Of a stretch of 64,000 nt of DNA, positions 11,035-24,040 are shown one piece after another; positions within the stretch are counted from its first letter, which is position 1; every line of letters begins with the position of its first letter. The stretch comes from Myrica gale (Eukaryota > Streptophyta > Magnoliopsida > Fagales > Myricaceae). The notes below the pieces were generated by a model. The model worked only from the letters and a program-made list of their open reading frames with translations, had not been told where the DNA came from and searched no databases. Location of the stretch: assembly GCA_963930655.1 (NCBI GenBank), contig OZ005611.1, forward strand, positions 3,975,501 to 4,039,500, given 5' to 3'. The position numbers were made by a program, and so were the translations under genes.

Positions 11035-13702
11035 TGACTGGGTTTGCAAGTGAGCAGAAGTTGGGGTTTTACTTAATGTCATGCGGCACTTCTGTCAGTG
11101 TCTCTGTCTGCCCTCTTTTGTTCAGTTTGGGGCAAGTAGTAGTCCTTGTTAAGATAGGATGAAAACAGATACATGCAAAGAATCGACAGAACTGTGTTAA
11201 GTTGTGGATCGTCTTGATATGTTTTATCTTTGTAAGTTTTCAACCTAGCTATTAAATTAAAGTAGTTGGATATATTGCCGGAAATTTTGATGTGGAGTAT
11301 ATCTATTCCCAAAGATGTGAGGCTTTGCGTAGTCAGGCGAAAAGGAAAAAAGAAAGACAGAAAAGAGACAGAATGTGAATTCTGCAATTAAGAGGTCGCT
11401 CCGATTTTTGATAGTACTGGCTGCTTGCTCATATCTCAAGATTTTCAACACTACAAATTTTTTCCCCCTCAAATTTTAAGAGTTTCAGTTTTGTGATCAA
11501 TACTCAATTTATGCTTTTGGAAGCGAGTCTTGTGAGAAGTTGGCAGCAATTCTGGTTGTCGTTCTAATCTTAGGGGTATAGCATCTTGTAGCAACTCCTT
11601 TGGGCTCAAATATCACTAGTCACTCTGTATATGGGTGACACCTTCTCACCCAAATGTGGTCAATAGCAGACTATTTATTGAAGTTTTTCTGTGAGATCTG
11701 TCATCTGATAGTTCCTGGAAGCAAATTAACATCCGAGGACATCTTCCTTTCTTACATTATTTTATGATTTATCTAAAAACTTGTTGGCTTCTTCACATAG
11801 GCCACAGGGGAAAACCTTTTCGATGTCTATGGCTGGATCTTGGCTATCAAAGGCGGGGAGGGAGACAACCTATCATTTGACTCACCAAGATGGATTATTA
11901 AACTTGTAAAACTAGCTTTGTATTCAAAGAAGAGTTTGTAACCGTGAGCTAGAATTCACTGGGAAGCACATGTTATCTAACGTGATTGTCGGTTGCAAAT
12001 ACTTCTTCCCGACTGAGCAAACAACGTGCAGCCATGTGTTCCAAAATGGCAGTCGGAGTGGAGAACAAGTTGATCTGGGTCAATAATGGTGGGATACGTT
12101 ATAGGACTGGCACTTAATCATCGATGGCCCAGTGGGTCGGTAATGATGGCATAATATACCAAAAGATGAAAGGAATGATTTTTTTTTGCCCCCTCTCCGA
12201 CCCATCTAAAGGAATTGCAGTCAAGTCTGTCCATGTGCAAATCGAGGATACTCTAAAATGTGGGTGTATTGTGAATGTTCACCCACATGTACAAACTTTA
12301 TGACATGCGACAATATGTAACGTCTGTGTTCTGAATTTTCCACAATTTAACTAATTGTATGAAAAGAGCTATCGTTGTCTCTTAAATTCTGGCAAGGAGT
12401 TGAGAACCTGTTCGTAATTTGCTCAATGAAGAGATTTAATTTGGTTGGCAAGAATTTCAATAAGAATAATTTAAATTACTGCAAATTAAAGATATGTTTA
12501 AGAAATAAAGAATTAAAGTAGCATTATGTCATTTGTGAAGATGGTAATAATAACGAAGATCCAGTGATGGTTAAGATAAGATAACAGTGACGTTATTAGT
12601 GGTGACAGTAACATGGAATGGTGGTGGTATCAATTATATAGCAAGTATCAAGTGATAGTGGCACTGATGGAGATGGTGGTAATGGCTTAAGGGAAAAAAT
12701 AAATAAATTTGAGGATGGAAACTTAAAAAAATTCCATGGGAATTTGCCAATAAGTCCTTAATTTGTGTCTGACAGGAAGCACTTAATATGACCCTCTTTA
12801 ATCTTTGGTGTCTGACTTATTTCCTTCACTGATATTTAGGAGCTGTTTTGGGTGAATCACCTGTGGCCTTCCAGTTATGAAATACACAATGACGTGGAAG
12901 ATGTCTGTGCGCATAGAATTTCCAAAATCGAATGGTTAGGATTCAATTTAAGACGCTTTAACAGGGTTTTTGTGATCACCATCGATGGCTACCATCAAGA
13001 GGCCTCTGAGCGCTGTTGTCGCTAAGGGAGGGGGGGGGGGCGTACGTCTAGCACATTCATGGCACTTGAAGAATGTAGGTCCAGGAAATTGGCAGCCTAT
13101 ATAAGAATATAAGGTGGACTTCGTTTCAATTGGCCACCTACTAATTGTCACAATTGATGCAAAATTTTCGATGTCCCAAAAGCCATGTTTCTCTTATCTC
13201 TTGAAGATGAGGTGAATCTATCGTTTGGATTTCTTGTGCTCTTTTGGCCCTTCACTTAGATATCCGTGGATAACAATATTTCATTTTATTTTATTCCCTG
13301 CACTTTCATGCTCCGCGTATATAACCCCCACCAAATATCTTCTCCGCCTTGCACTTTTTGGGTTTTGTTTGCTTTCTCATTTTCCTTCTTCTAGTCTCCT
13401 ATCTCTTCGCTTATGTCTCCTCGTTTTGTCCAATACTACCCAAAAGAAATGTATCATAGCCCCCACTTCCATCCTTGTTTGCATTGCCACCCGCACAGCT
13501 ACATTAGAATGGTTAGTGAATCTCTCTCTCTTCAGCCCATGTACCAAAATTGCATAAAATAATATGTATGTATATGAGGAAAATTGGGTATAGAATCTTC
13601 GCTTTGTCTGGATATCATGTGTTCTTGTGACGAAAATGGATTTAAATTCATTCATGAATATATCAAACGGGAGCTAGATGGCTTTAAGTTGATGCGTACG
13701 CT
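11035..13702. other. RPB10 3' flank and gene-free DNA
   Basis: The first several hundred bases may hold the RPB10 3' UTR. After that I see no supported exon. A 10-base G-run lies near 13029. A TC-rich stretch at 13375-13540 could be part of a leader for the next gene, but no exon there can be proven. Confidence 0.5.
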
Positions 13703-14506
13703 ATGGTTTTTGCATGGAAAAAACAGGTTCAACACCTTATAGAGAAATGCTTGCTCTTTCACATGAGTAGAGACCAATGCATAAAGGCGCTTGCGGAGCA
13801 TGCAAGCATTCGGCCTCTCGTCACACTCACAGGTCCTCTCCCCCCGCCTGCTCTCTCTCTCTCTCCCTCTCTTTGTTTTTCATGTTGCGTATCTGCGGAT
13901 GTGCAATTAATTGCACGTGCATCCGGTTGTGCACTGTGCATAATTCATCTTTCTGATGAGGTCGATACATTACGCATGCCTGCAGTGTGGAGGGAGCTAC
14001 AAAAAGAGAATAAAGACTTTTTTGAAGCATATTTCCATGCCATTTCGCCAAGGCCCGTAACGAGTAGGACCCTGGCCCCTTTTCACGTGTTTTGGAAAGT
14101 TGCATGCAGTAATTACTTTCTTTTTTGGTTTAGGCTTTCCTTTCCTTTGACCAGAATAGTCTTAAAAATTCTAGAACTCTGCGTGTATATATATATGGCT
14201 TTTGTTTTTGTTCTAAGACGAATTTCGTGTTTAGATATTGGTAACACAGTATGAAAGGATCGAGATTAATTGATCAGTACCGATCCAAAAGAAGACCCTT
14301 ACACTGCAGGAAATAATTAATGCTGTACTTTAACCTTTGTTTAGGAATTCTTTCGCATTGTAGTACTCTATCCAAAAACATCGATCTTTTATCTTACATT
14401 TCTTTTCCCTGGAGGAAAAAACTGGAATTATATACCAATTGTGATGACTAACATTAATTGATTTTTTTCAGGTCGATATATGTTCAAAGGGCACCCAAAT
14501 TATTAG
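13703..14506 (+). CDS. Small plant-specific protein with the TIGR01589-type VQHLIEKC domain
   Basis: Three exons join in frame: 13703-13832, 13986-14063, 14472-14506, giving 80 residues. The core reads VQHLIEKCLLFHMSRDQC, then HASIRPLVTLT, then WRELQKENKDFFEAYF. I recognise this as an uncharacterised plant-only domain of about 57 residues (TIGR01589 as I recall it); no function is known. The start is uncertain: the ATG at 13703 is in frame, but an AG just before GTTCAACACC (13728) would also allow an upstream leader exon. The last exon is also uncertain, since the donor could be GTAACG at 14057 instead of GTAGGA at 14064. Exons 1-2 are firm, the tail is not. Confidence 0.75.
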
Positions 14507-15907
14507 CAAGGAAACATTAATGGAAGCAGCAGCTTTATTGAAGATCATATGTGATGGAATCAGATGTTATAAACTCAAAATTAGCAATTAATTAATTAGT
14601 AGGGTTTTGCGATAAATCGAAGGTTAAATTAAGGCGATGATCGATGCCTTTTGGATAACTTGGAAGCAGGATATATAGCATGTTTTAAGCTAAGCCATAC
14701 TAGCTCTCGTGATCTTAATTTTCAATCTGCTATCACTCTCTCTCTCTCCGTGCCCGAGTTAATGTATTCTATGTATATATATATATATATATATGCACTC
14801 TCTGACTTTCAGAAGTCGAGGAACACATCACTGCGAATAAATAAGCAAAAGTGGCAAAATAATTACAAGGATAACATGACAAATTTGCCAAACCACATCA
14901 TTAATTAGCTTGAGATTGACCCATTTAATGCCATTCTTCATTGTACAGCTCCATTAATCGATCTCACACACACAAAAAGAAAAAAAAGAATAACATGCGG
15001 AAATAAATTAGGAAGGAAGGAAGAAAAACTGAGGTTGAAAATAGACAAGCGAGCTACGAGAATCCATGCAATGCAAATTATAGATCGCTCGATGAGAAAA
15101 TTATCTTTTAGCAAAAATAATGCAGTGATCATTAAGCACAGTACGTAAGCTAAACGTGCTGTCGACACTCAATGACGACGAGTCTGCTACTACTTGCGGT
15201 GAAAACCTCATTCCCAAGAGCATCTACCACTCTGAGGCATATGATTTTGATCCCAACACTAGCCCGGAAATAGAGACTTACAGCTTTCTGTTTATGAAAG
15301 TATATGTAGACTTGTGTCTCAAAACGTGTCATTGCCCAGGGGTAGCCCCTTGGGACCTTTTCTTACACAAAAAGCTTTCCATCTTCGTGGACCTGAAAGT
15401 TTAATTTGAAAACAGGAAGTCATGAAGTCATGCACCCGTTTCAGAGGTATAAATTCTACATAGACAGTAGCTAGCTAGGCTTCACGGAATCTTGCCGCTA
15501 GGTTAAAATCCTCTAACAGGTAATCTCATAAATCGGATATATGGTAGTTTATGGAAGTTGGAACCACCAGAAGTTACCAGCTAGCTTTACCACATTAGCA
15601 CTGCACGTACGCTACGCTCACACATGCATTTGTGGACAAATAGACATGCGCGGTTGCTGTTCGTGAATTGAAAGAAATTAGTAACACATGCATGGATGTT
15701 GTGTGTCTAAAGCTAGTTCAAGGGAGAGAGAGTCCAAGACATGAACTCCAAATTGCAGTCCATATTACTGACGCGGACGGATCTCATATTCTCAAATATT
15801 TTATAACATTCCACCATGTTTTGCAGCCGTGGCCCAAGTGGACGGGCTATGCACTAGTCCGGCCGTGCCGGGCTGCCGGCGTCATCACTGGCGCTGCATG
15901 ATTGCAA
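14507..15907. other. Gene-free DNA between two convergent genes
   Basis: This stretch holds the 3' flanks of the TIGR01589-type gene and of INO. It contains a (TA)n run at 14772-14793. Open frames at 15150-15404 and 15668-15901 have no recognisable domain. I looked here on the minus strand for a further C-terminal exon of INO and did not find one. Confidence 0.5.
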
Positions 15908-16978
15908 CTAGTTAGGAAGAAATGCTAAAAAATTCGAGGATCTGGAGTTTTTTACCTCATGAACCTCAGTGTCCTCTGTCAATATGTTTTTCTCCTGCTT
16001 GCTATAGCCTTCGTCTCCTTTGTACGGGAATGGAGGGAAATGAGCCCACTGAAAATAGTCAAAACACATCGAGGATTCAGTTAATTGAAAGCTCCGGAAA
16101 TCCATATTTTGCGGTTTTCTCTAGTTTTATTATATATCTCGATGACCAATGTTGATTAATGTATACTGAATCCCGGCTTTTGGTTCTAGAGCGTACATTT
16201 TTTGCAGCCGTACTGAAAGCTTCCTTGTGAGCCATGTTTGGATTCTCAGCCTTGAGTCTCTTGATCTCTTCTCTGTTATAAGTTACTAATATTGAATTTA
16301 GAGGTCCTCAGTTATAGCTAGAAGCAAACTTTAGGATGGAAATATTACTTAATGAAGCGGTTATAAGCTGATGGAGCTCGTTGTCTCTTCTCCGGGGCTA
16401 TAGAGAATACAATCCCAAAAAAAAAAAACTTTTACTTAGATTCACACCAAATTAAACTGTTGGAAATAATAGATGACTAAATGAAAAGCCTTACGTTTGT
16501 TGACTGTTTGATTGACGGAGATAATATCTTCTTCTTCATACTCAGCAGAGGCCACAATGGATGAGCTGCGCCAGTCCAAGACCTTCTGTGAACAATTTTT
16601 CTCTGGCATTGGCTGCAAAGCAGTTCTCACACGTTAACAAGGACCCATTAAATTTCAAAGAGGGTGGATAGCTGCATTCAAATAATACATCTACAAGATC
16701 ACGTGGAATACACGTATCTGCACAGTGATATATATATATATATGATGGCTTAGTTCTCCCAATTAGATCTAACAATGAAGAAACGTCCACAAGAAATGAA
16801 GCCCATAAGCAATCACTAATATACCTCCTCGCGGTTAAAAGAAGTTAAAAGATGCAGAGGCACAAAAGAAGTTTTCATCATGTTGACAGAGAGGAGGTTT
16901 GTGCAATGGCCGCATCTCACAGTGACCACCATGGACAAGCTGCTACATGGCACACTTACCTGCATTTTAGACAGACAG

Positions 16979-17015
<37 letters not shown>

Positions 17016-17156
17016 AGAAAAGGTAAAAGAAAGTACTAGTGCAGAAACTACAAAAACTGCAGTCACCATTACCAGTAAAATGGTGGTGCAGAAACTGCAC
17101 TGCACATAGCATATCTGGTCCGGAAGATCAAAGAGATGATCGAGTACTGTTGACAT
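15908..17156 (-). CDS. INO: YABBY transcription factor INNER NO OUTER
   Basis: YABBY-family nuclear factor. In Arabidopsis INO drives outer integument growth on one side of the ovule. Six exons join in frame: 17156-17073, 16959-16825, 16612-16495, 16397-16349, 16272-16197, 16048-15908 (200 residues). The N-terminal zinc finger is split over exons 1-2: CYVQCSFCTTILL, then VRCGHCTNLLS, with the INO-typical LDHLFDLPDQIC before it. The YABBY HMG-like domain spans exons 3-6: KRQRAPSAYNRFIKEEIKRL, NPNMAHKEAFSTAAKNWAHF. The C-terminus is shorter than the ~231 residues I recall for Arabidopsis, and exon 6 may instead splice at GAG/GTAAAA near 15955 to an exon I could not find. A TATA box lies at 17279-17286. 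Confidence 0.93.
16982..17016. repeat. (GATA)n(GA)n microsatellite in INO intron 1
   Basis: Runs of GATA then GA units lie between INO exons 1 and 2, next to the branch-site side of the intron. Confidence 0.8.
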
Positions 17157-17213
17157 ATTCTACGTATATCCGTGTGCGGGGGGTGAGGGCTCTGCGGACG
17201 CGTGTGTTTGTAT

Positions 17214-17286
17214 CAGAGAGAGAGAGAGAGAGACAGATCAGAGGGGACCTATTGTAGTGTCTTCAGATGAAACGGGGATATTTATA
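17214..17286 (-). promoter_or_regulatory. INO core promoter and GA-rich leader
   Basis: On the minus strand TATAAATA lies at 17286-17279, about 125 bases before the ATG. A (GA)n/(CT)n run at 17215-17234 falls in the leader. GA/CT tracts are known binding sites of plant BPC proteins, which regulate Arabidopsis INO; that link here is inference from the family. Confidence 0.55.
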
Positions 17287-17289
17287 GAT

Positions 17290-19528
17290 TTTAAATGACG
17301 CTCATAATGTAGCATTATCTCTCTTTCAGGATGTTTATTTATCCTTAAGTCCTATACTTCTATTGCTGTTAATTATTTACAAAAAGACAGGTGCGGCCTA
17401 CAAGGGAGAGGTGGTCACCAGGAGTACATGTCGAAGCATTTCAGAAGGTTTTTTGGTTCCTTAGCTAAATTACACTCACACCCCTTACCCCTGCAAAGTA
17501 TGAAAGTCTTAGCCATTTTTCTTTGAAATTAGCGGTGGAAAACTTCTAGTTCTGTGGTTGCTGAGATTCAAAGTTCTATGGCAGTAGGTAAAATTGGCTA
17601 TGGTGCTAGTTTGTTTAACGTGTTGTTGTCTCTTTTATTGACTCTCCTTTCTCTTTGATAGTTTGATTTAAGCCCTCTCTCTGTCTCACATGACAGTGTC
17701 AAGTGCAGCGACTTTTACTATAATAGAGGCAAGGGGAAGTTTCCAGAAGGGTGCATGCAGAAGGAAAAGAGGCATCTTAGGATTTGTCTTTCCTGAAAAA
17801 AAGCAAATTTAATCGACATTGAGAAGGGATCACCCCACTTTCTGTGCTCTCTTTGTTTATGTCACTTCCCGTCTCTCTCTCTCCTCCTTCTTCGTCTTTT
17901 TAATTTTTTTTTTTCACTTCCAGCAGGTTCTTAATGCTCATATCTACATATCGTTTTCATCCACAACTACCTTTCTGTGCTTTCTACTTACCCATGTGCT
18001 TGCACATGAGTTCTAGCCAAAGGATCCCTCCCCTACCTAAAATGTCAAATTAAGGGGAACGAAGTTGAACAGTAATTAGGCTCAAAAAAATGTGTGAATG
18101 CAAAAGTTCTCCTAAAGGACTGTGTTATATCTTTTACCCTTAAGTTATTTAAAGAAATACGTAGAAGTAATATGGTAATAGTTACTCGAAAAGGAGAAAA
18201 AAAAAGACATGGATTAATGGTATATCAGTTGGTGATCAAGGCAATTGGTTAAAAAGATACCCAATTAATCGTGCTTTTATCCTAATTATTTCTCTTTCTG
18301 ATAATACATAACGTACTATGGATAGTTATTGGTTCAAATCCAAACAGAAAGTAGACGTACATATTGTCATTTGAGACAGAGAATGAGCAATCCTAGACTA
18401 TGTCCCATCATTCAGATCAGGGACCAGTTCCTAGTCGGAAGGATTGCTTCTGACAAAGATTGGATTTATGATGGTTCGCTTGGAGAAACTGAAATGGGCA
18501 AGAGAAGAGGCCGGGGGGTTGTGGTGGTTGGTGGGAATGAAGACGCAAGAGTCCTAGGGACTTTTCCTCTTGCTAATTCCTTCACCTTCTGAAATCCATG
18601 CTTCTTTTCCTTTACCCTCTCAGTTATGGCGAATCTTCTTCTCTCCTTGATTCTGAGTTGCCTTGGTTCAAGCTTCCATTTCCACATGCGTGAGAGATGA
18701 GATCTTCACCGAGTCACCTCAAGGCTCAATCTAATCAATGCAACCCTCCCTTGTGCAGGGATCTCCTGCAACATATGTTTTCAAATAATCCTAGCCTTTG
18801 TCGCATTATTCAGAGGGATCATCAGTTCTTGGAGTTATAGACAATAATCTACCGGACTGTATAGAATTTGGTCCATTTCACGCTTTACATTTGCATTTTG
18901 ACCCATCCTAATAAATATACTAGGGGGTTTCTTGAAGTCTCTCCATCCCAATCTTTTGCATATTTTTAGTTTATTGATGAACGCTTACTTTAAAAAGAAA
19001 AATAAAAGGCGAGAACTTAATTTTATTTTAAGCCTTCTTTCTAAATAATTTGAACGATTTGTCGACTCTTGTCACTTAAAATCTCAATCCAACAAAGAGT
19101 ATATACCGAACTATGAACGAAATCCTTGACTGAATTAATGTACCAGTTAGGAAACCGGAAAACACTCGTAGTGTCAACTCATCTGGACAGCAATCAATCG
19201 AGATTTAAGGCATCACAAAGAACCCTACTCTGCAATCGTCGAAGATGCATGAATAACCTAGGGGGGTAAAACGAAGGCTCAAGAGATATCAATAGGCATA
19301 TTCTTTACCGGGCCCTAATGGAGCCCACAATTCTTCCTTCATGCTATTTAACCGTTAGCTGGAATAGGCATATTTTTTGGTCAGTCAGCTTTTTTTTCTT
19401 CTAGAGGGCATACCCCAAAACAGTCGAAAGAAATAGAAACATAGCCTGAACACAAATCTACCCGTCGGTGAAAGCAAGATGGACAACTACTTCAGTTTAA
19501 CACACAGATGACCAAAACTAATATTAAA
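17290..19528. other. INO upstream region; no gene seen
   Basis: About 2.2 kb without supported coding sequence. It contains the likely INO promoter. Short open frames at 17819-18016 and 18329-18687 have no recognisable domain or exon borders. Confidence 0.5.
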
Positions 19529-20049
19529 AGGGTTAATGATCATTGGAGCCTAGATTTGGGCTCCCTCGGCGCTGGCCGGGGTGGCTCGCACTGCGAGGGA
19601 TGGCCCGGAGCCACCTTTGTGGCTTCCCTGAGAAGGAGTGGGCTCCTGGCCGCCCCGGCCAGCGCCGAGGGAGCCCAGATCTGGGCTCCCCCCCCTCACG
19701 CGAAGGGAGGCCGGGGTGGCTCCTAATCGGCTTGCCCTTATAAGGTCACCCGGCGATGGGGCTGTGCTCCGCCTCGCGTGAATGACCACTGTTTTTTTTT
19801 TTACAAAAATGCCAACGTGGAGGCTTTTTTAAAAAAAAATATAAAAAGATAAAAAACATACATGTGTTGCGATATTATTGGTACAACTTCTCACCATTAG
19901 TTGACTGTGCAAGGAGGAGACAAAATTGGACGAAAGGACTTAAATCAATAAATGAGGATAACCTAAGGACTTATGTGACCAAATTTGAAACCTAAGGACC
20001 AAATCGATAAAGGGCATAAAACTCAAGGACCAAAATGGTCATTAACCCT
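19529..20049. mobile_element. 521-bp non-autonomous DNA element with GC-rich hairpin
   Basis: The termini are AGGGTTAATGATCATT and, reverse-complemented at the right end, AGGGTTAATGACCATT. They are flanked by ATTAAA on both sides (19523-19528; 20050-20055). The left third is strikingly GC-rich and holds a perfect 24-bp inverted repeat (19558-19581 against 19653-19676, 71-bp spacer), with a further imperfect repeat to about 19735. The right half carries short repeats of CTAAGGAC/CAAGGACC. No coding potential. Ends of this type are common on plant non-autonomous elements; the class is uncertain. Confidence 0.75.
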
Positions 20050-20055
20050 ATTAAA

Positions 20056-20940
20056 GGTACACAGTGCAGCAGATAGGGATGTTTTTGAAGCCGGATGGTC
20101 AGTGAATTTTCCTCTTCTATGACCGTATGACAAATAATCACCCGTTACAACACAAAACCCATGCCAATTACGCAGCAACCCATGACAGAACCCAATGAGA
20201 AAGGACATCAAACGCTAATCTGACATTGGAAGAAGACCAAGGCAAAGGGAGGAGTACCCCACTCAAAAACGGGAGGAGCAAGCCTATGCCCGGAGAGAAA
20301 TAGATTCAATATCAAATAACGAGATAAACTTGTAGTCAACAATGTCAAAATGAATGATAGCCAAACTTAGTCAAGAGCAATCAAGCCAATTCCAAATAGT
20401 TTTGTCACCAAATTCCGGGAATGGAACTCTAATATAATCCTGAACCGAAGGAGATTGACAACACCACCACCCTTCTTAGGAACATCAAGTATAAATCCCT
20501 TGCTCCATCTGTTTCGAAGAAGATCTACATATATGACTTCCAAATAGTCATTTGCACCAAAAGTACCTGGACGAACTTTTCAAGTATGGCTGCAGGCTCA
20601 GGTCAAAGTAAGGCCTAACGTATGGATTTCAAGCTCTACATGGTGAAAACATGACAATAGTTCAACCAGCGACGAAAACCATAGCTTCTCACAACAACAA
20701 AAACATCCATCAAAATTAAAATGCAGAGAATCAAATAGAAACTAACAGACAAGCAAGTCATATCAAATCTTAAAAGCACAATCCATCAAAAATAACTTGA
20801 GTATCATGCGATAACCATCCCTAATGTAAGGATAAGTTGAGCAACAAAACCACTAGCAGTTCGAACCATAGCAGAACTAGCTATTTAAAGTAAATACCAA
20901 CGCAAAATTTGAGAATACTAATCAGGTATAAGAGCAGAAT
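20056..20940. other. RPS27a 3' flank; no gene seen
   Basis: AT-rich, no supported exon. The part nearest 20940 is expected to hold the 3' UTR of the leftward RPS27a gene. Confidence 0.5.
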
Positions 20941-21533
<593 letters not shown>

Positions 21534-22890
21534 GTGAGTGCTACTTGGGTGTGGTGAGGGTTCACGTATTGAATGTAAAACGTGAGGCCAAAGCAAAATC
21601 CGACTGCCGTTTAGCCAAATAGGAACAAGAGCATTGTGGTTAAGGTCTGAAAAAAAGATTGTCGTCTAAGGTTTTAAAACGGCTCTGCGTTGAGTAGTGA
21701 GAAATATCTCACACCACTCTTTCTCAGTCTTCCTCAGCCTAATATCTTCCCTCTCCTCCTCACTCGTCTCAGGGAACATTATCCATACTGGTTCAACCCC
21801 ACTTGTCAAACAACCGCCAGGTTAATCTTGGTGAGGTTTCCCTGTTAGTGTCTCTATTTTTTTTCCCTAAGCAAATATCACTGCTAGTTTTCTATTTGCT
21901 GTGCTGTTTGATGCCCTGCGTTTGTTTGTTTGGAGCCTTTTTTCATTAAGATTTATTTCAAATTTGGAGGGGTTTAGGAAGGGACGGGTTGACGCATAAT
22001 ATGCTGGAGCTGGTACATTCGCATTGGAAACGGCAGCGCGTTTGTAAAGTTCGTTGTAAAGGGGTTCCAACTGTAGATATGAATAACGTTTGCCGTCGTC
22101 TTGAGGTTATTATATTTCTTTACGATTATCTCTTTTCCCTAGTTTTACATTTAAACCCGAGTTTTTGCTATGTACTTATGAAGCATATAATAGTACAGGA
22201 GCCCCTTCCAGGCTAATGTTTCTATCATGCTCCAGTACTCTTTTTTTCTTAGAAGTCTATCATACTCCATTACTTGGGGAGCAAAGTAAGAATTCATCAT
22301 CGGTATAATTTAGTGGCAGAGAAATAGCAGTTATTCCTTAAAATAATATCACCGTTTTAAAGACGGAATGAGATGATGGGTGCTCAAGAATGAAGGCATA
22401 ATAGGATGCAGAGTACACCGAGTGCACCAATTACACCACTTTGTTTTTATTGAACATTTGCAATTGCATTAACCATTTGCTGCTTTTATTTCGTTTTTAT
22501 AGCATTTAAAATTTCAGGTTGAAAATATATATTCACGAGTATGGGTGACTTGGAACTGCCTTGGGGGATTACCTGCTTAGTTGCCACATAGTTATTTTCC
22601 ATCTCGACTGAAAAGAATGTCCGGAAAAAATGTCCAACCTGGCATGCCACCATTTTGAAGACCAAATTTGCAATCCAATCTCATCACTCAAACCCCCACC
22701 GAGCTCTAATTTCTGTTTCACAAATCCATCCTTTGTCATCACTCTTCACTCATCATCAACTTTCTTATCCTGTGTTCTTGCTCCCTTGTGCTGGTTCTCT
22801 ATTTTTCCTTCTTTTCCATCTCATTGTCACCCTTCTGTCTCGAAACTGCAGTGGTTTGGGTGCTTCTCTCTGGTGTTTTTTTATTTTTGT

Positions 22891-22891
<1 letters not shown>

Positions 22892-22930
<39 letters not shown>

Positions 22931-22943
22931 GGGGGGGGGGGGG
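22892..22943. repeat. (GT)n followed by a G-run
   Basis: About nineteen GT units followed by a long G homopolymer, inside the large first remaining intron of the CAF2 remnant. It creates spurious long frames (22630-23103 and others) that are not genes. Confidence 0.85.
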
Positions 22944-23920
22944 GCAACGTTTTGGACTGTGGTTTCTAATAGGGCATTTTGTAAGTCAGGCAATGAATAC
23001 ATTTGCCGTAATCTTCAGGCTTATATCTTTCACCATTTTCGCAGTTCCTTTACTTTCATTTAACCACCTACAATTTGAAACAGCATTCCTCGAAACCTCA
23101 TGACAAACTTGGGAGATAGAAAGGATAATGGGTGCTCAAGCTACGTAAACGGTGATAGTCTGCCAAATCGGGCTACAGACTAATCATTGCCATCACACCG
23201 CTTTGTTCTAATTGAACAAATGTGTTGCACCAGCACTTTGCTCGATCCTATGTGATAGTTCTGTCTAATGTTTTTGTGAAATTTGAAGAGACGCTAGTAA
23301 ATCACCTTTCTTGCTTCTGTTTCTAACCCAAATCACCCTAGTTGATGACGTTATGTTCATTGAATGAGGGTCTTTTTTTTTTTGGTTTGGGGGGGGGGGG
23401 AGAACGAATTGGTTGCCTTTCACATTTTAATATTTGCTCTCAAGACATCAGATTTTGTTCCCTTATGAAATGTAAGCCTATGCATTAATTATTATGCACT
23501 ACTAAAGCTGAAATTCACATTCTACCTTACTCTTAAAAACTATCGCCTGTGTTGTTCTCAAGTTTTCTTATAATACCAGGAAAAAACTGGAGGAAAAATT
23601 ATTCATCGAGTTGATGGTGTAGTTTATCTTTTCCGTGGAAGAAACTGCGATTATCGTACTCATCCGCAGTATCCCGTGATGCTCTGGAAACCAGCTACTC
23701 CTGTCTACCCAAAACTTATCCAAGAAGCTCCAGAAGGATTGACAAAAACTGAAGTTGATGAATTAAGGAAGAAGGGAGAAAAACTTTTGCCAATATGTAA
23801 ATTAGGTAAATTCACCGGGACCATCACTTATTTTTGTGAATGTGATTACCGTTTCAGTTGGTTTTTGCTGATTTGATTCACCAGGACGATCTCTTATGCT
23901 TATTAATGATCACCTGGTAT

Positions 23921-24040
23921 TTAGAGCCATAGGATGTGAAGCAAAGGATTTGATTCACTGAATTGAGTCAATGTTTTGCTTGTTTCATCGATTCTATGTA
24001 TTTAGAGGCATAGGATGTGAAGCAAAGGATTTGAATAACC
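23921..24040. repeat. Direct repeat of ~40 bases in a CAF2 intron
   Basis: The phrase ATAGGATGTGAAGCAAAGGA preceded by ATTTAGAG occurs twice, near 23920 and 24000, with one mismatch in the lead-in. It is a small local tandem duplication in the intron. Confidence 0.7.

Noticed and set aside
19508-19789. Overlapping open frames on both strands
   Set aside because: They come from a GC-rich inverted repeat of a DNA element, not from a gene.
22630-23103. Open frames of 157 and 104 codons around the (GT)n tract
   Set aside because: They run through the microsatellite and G-run inside an intron of the CAF2 remnant; valine-cysteine repeats are products of the GT repeat.
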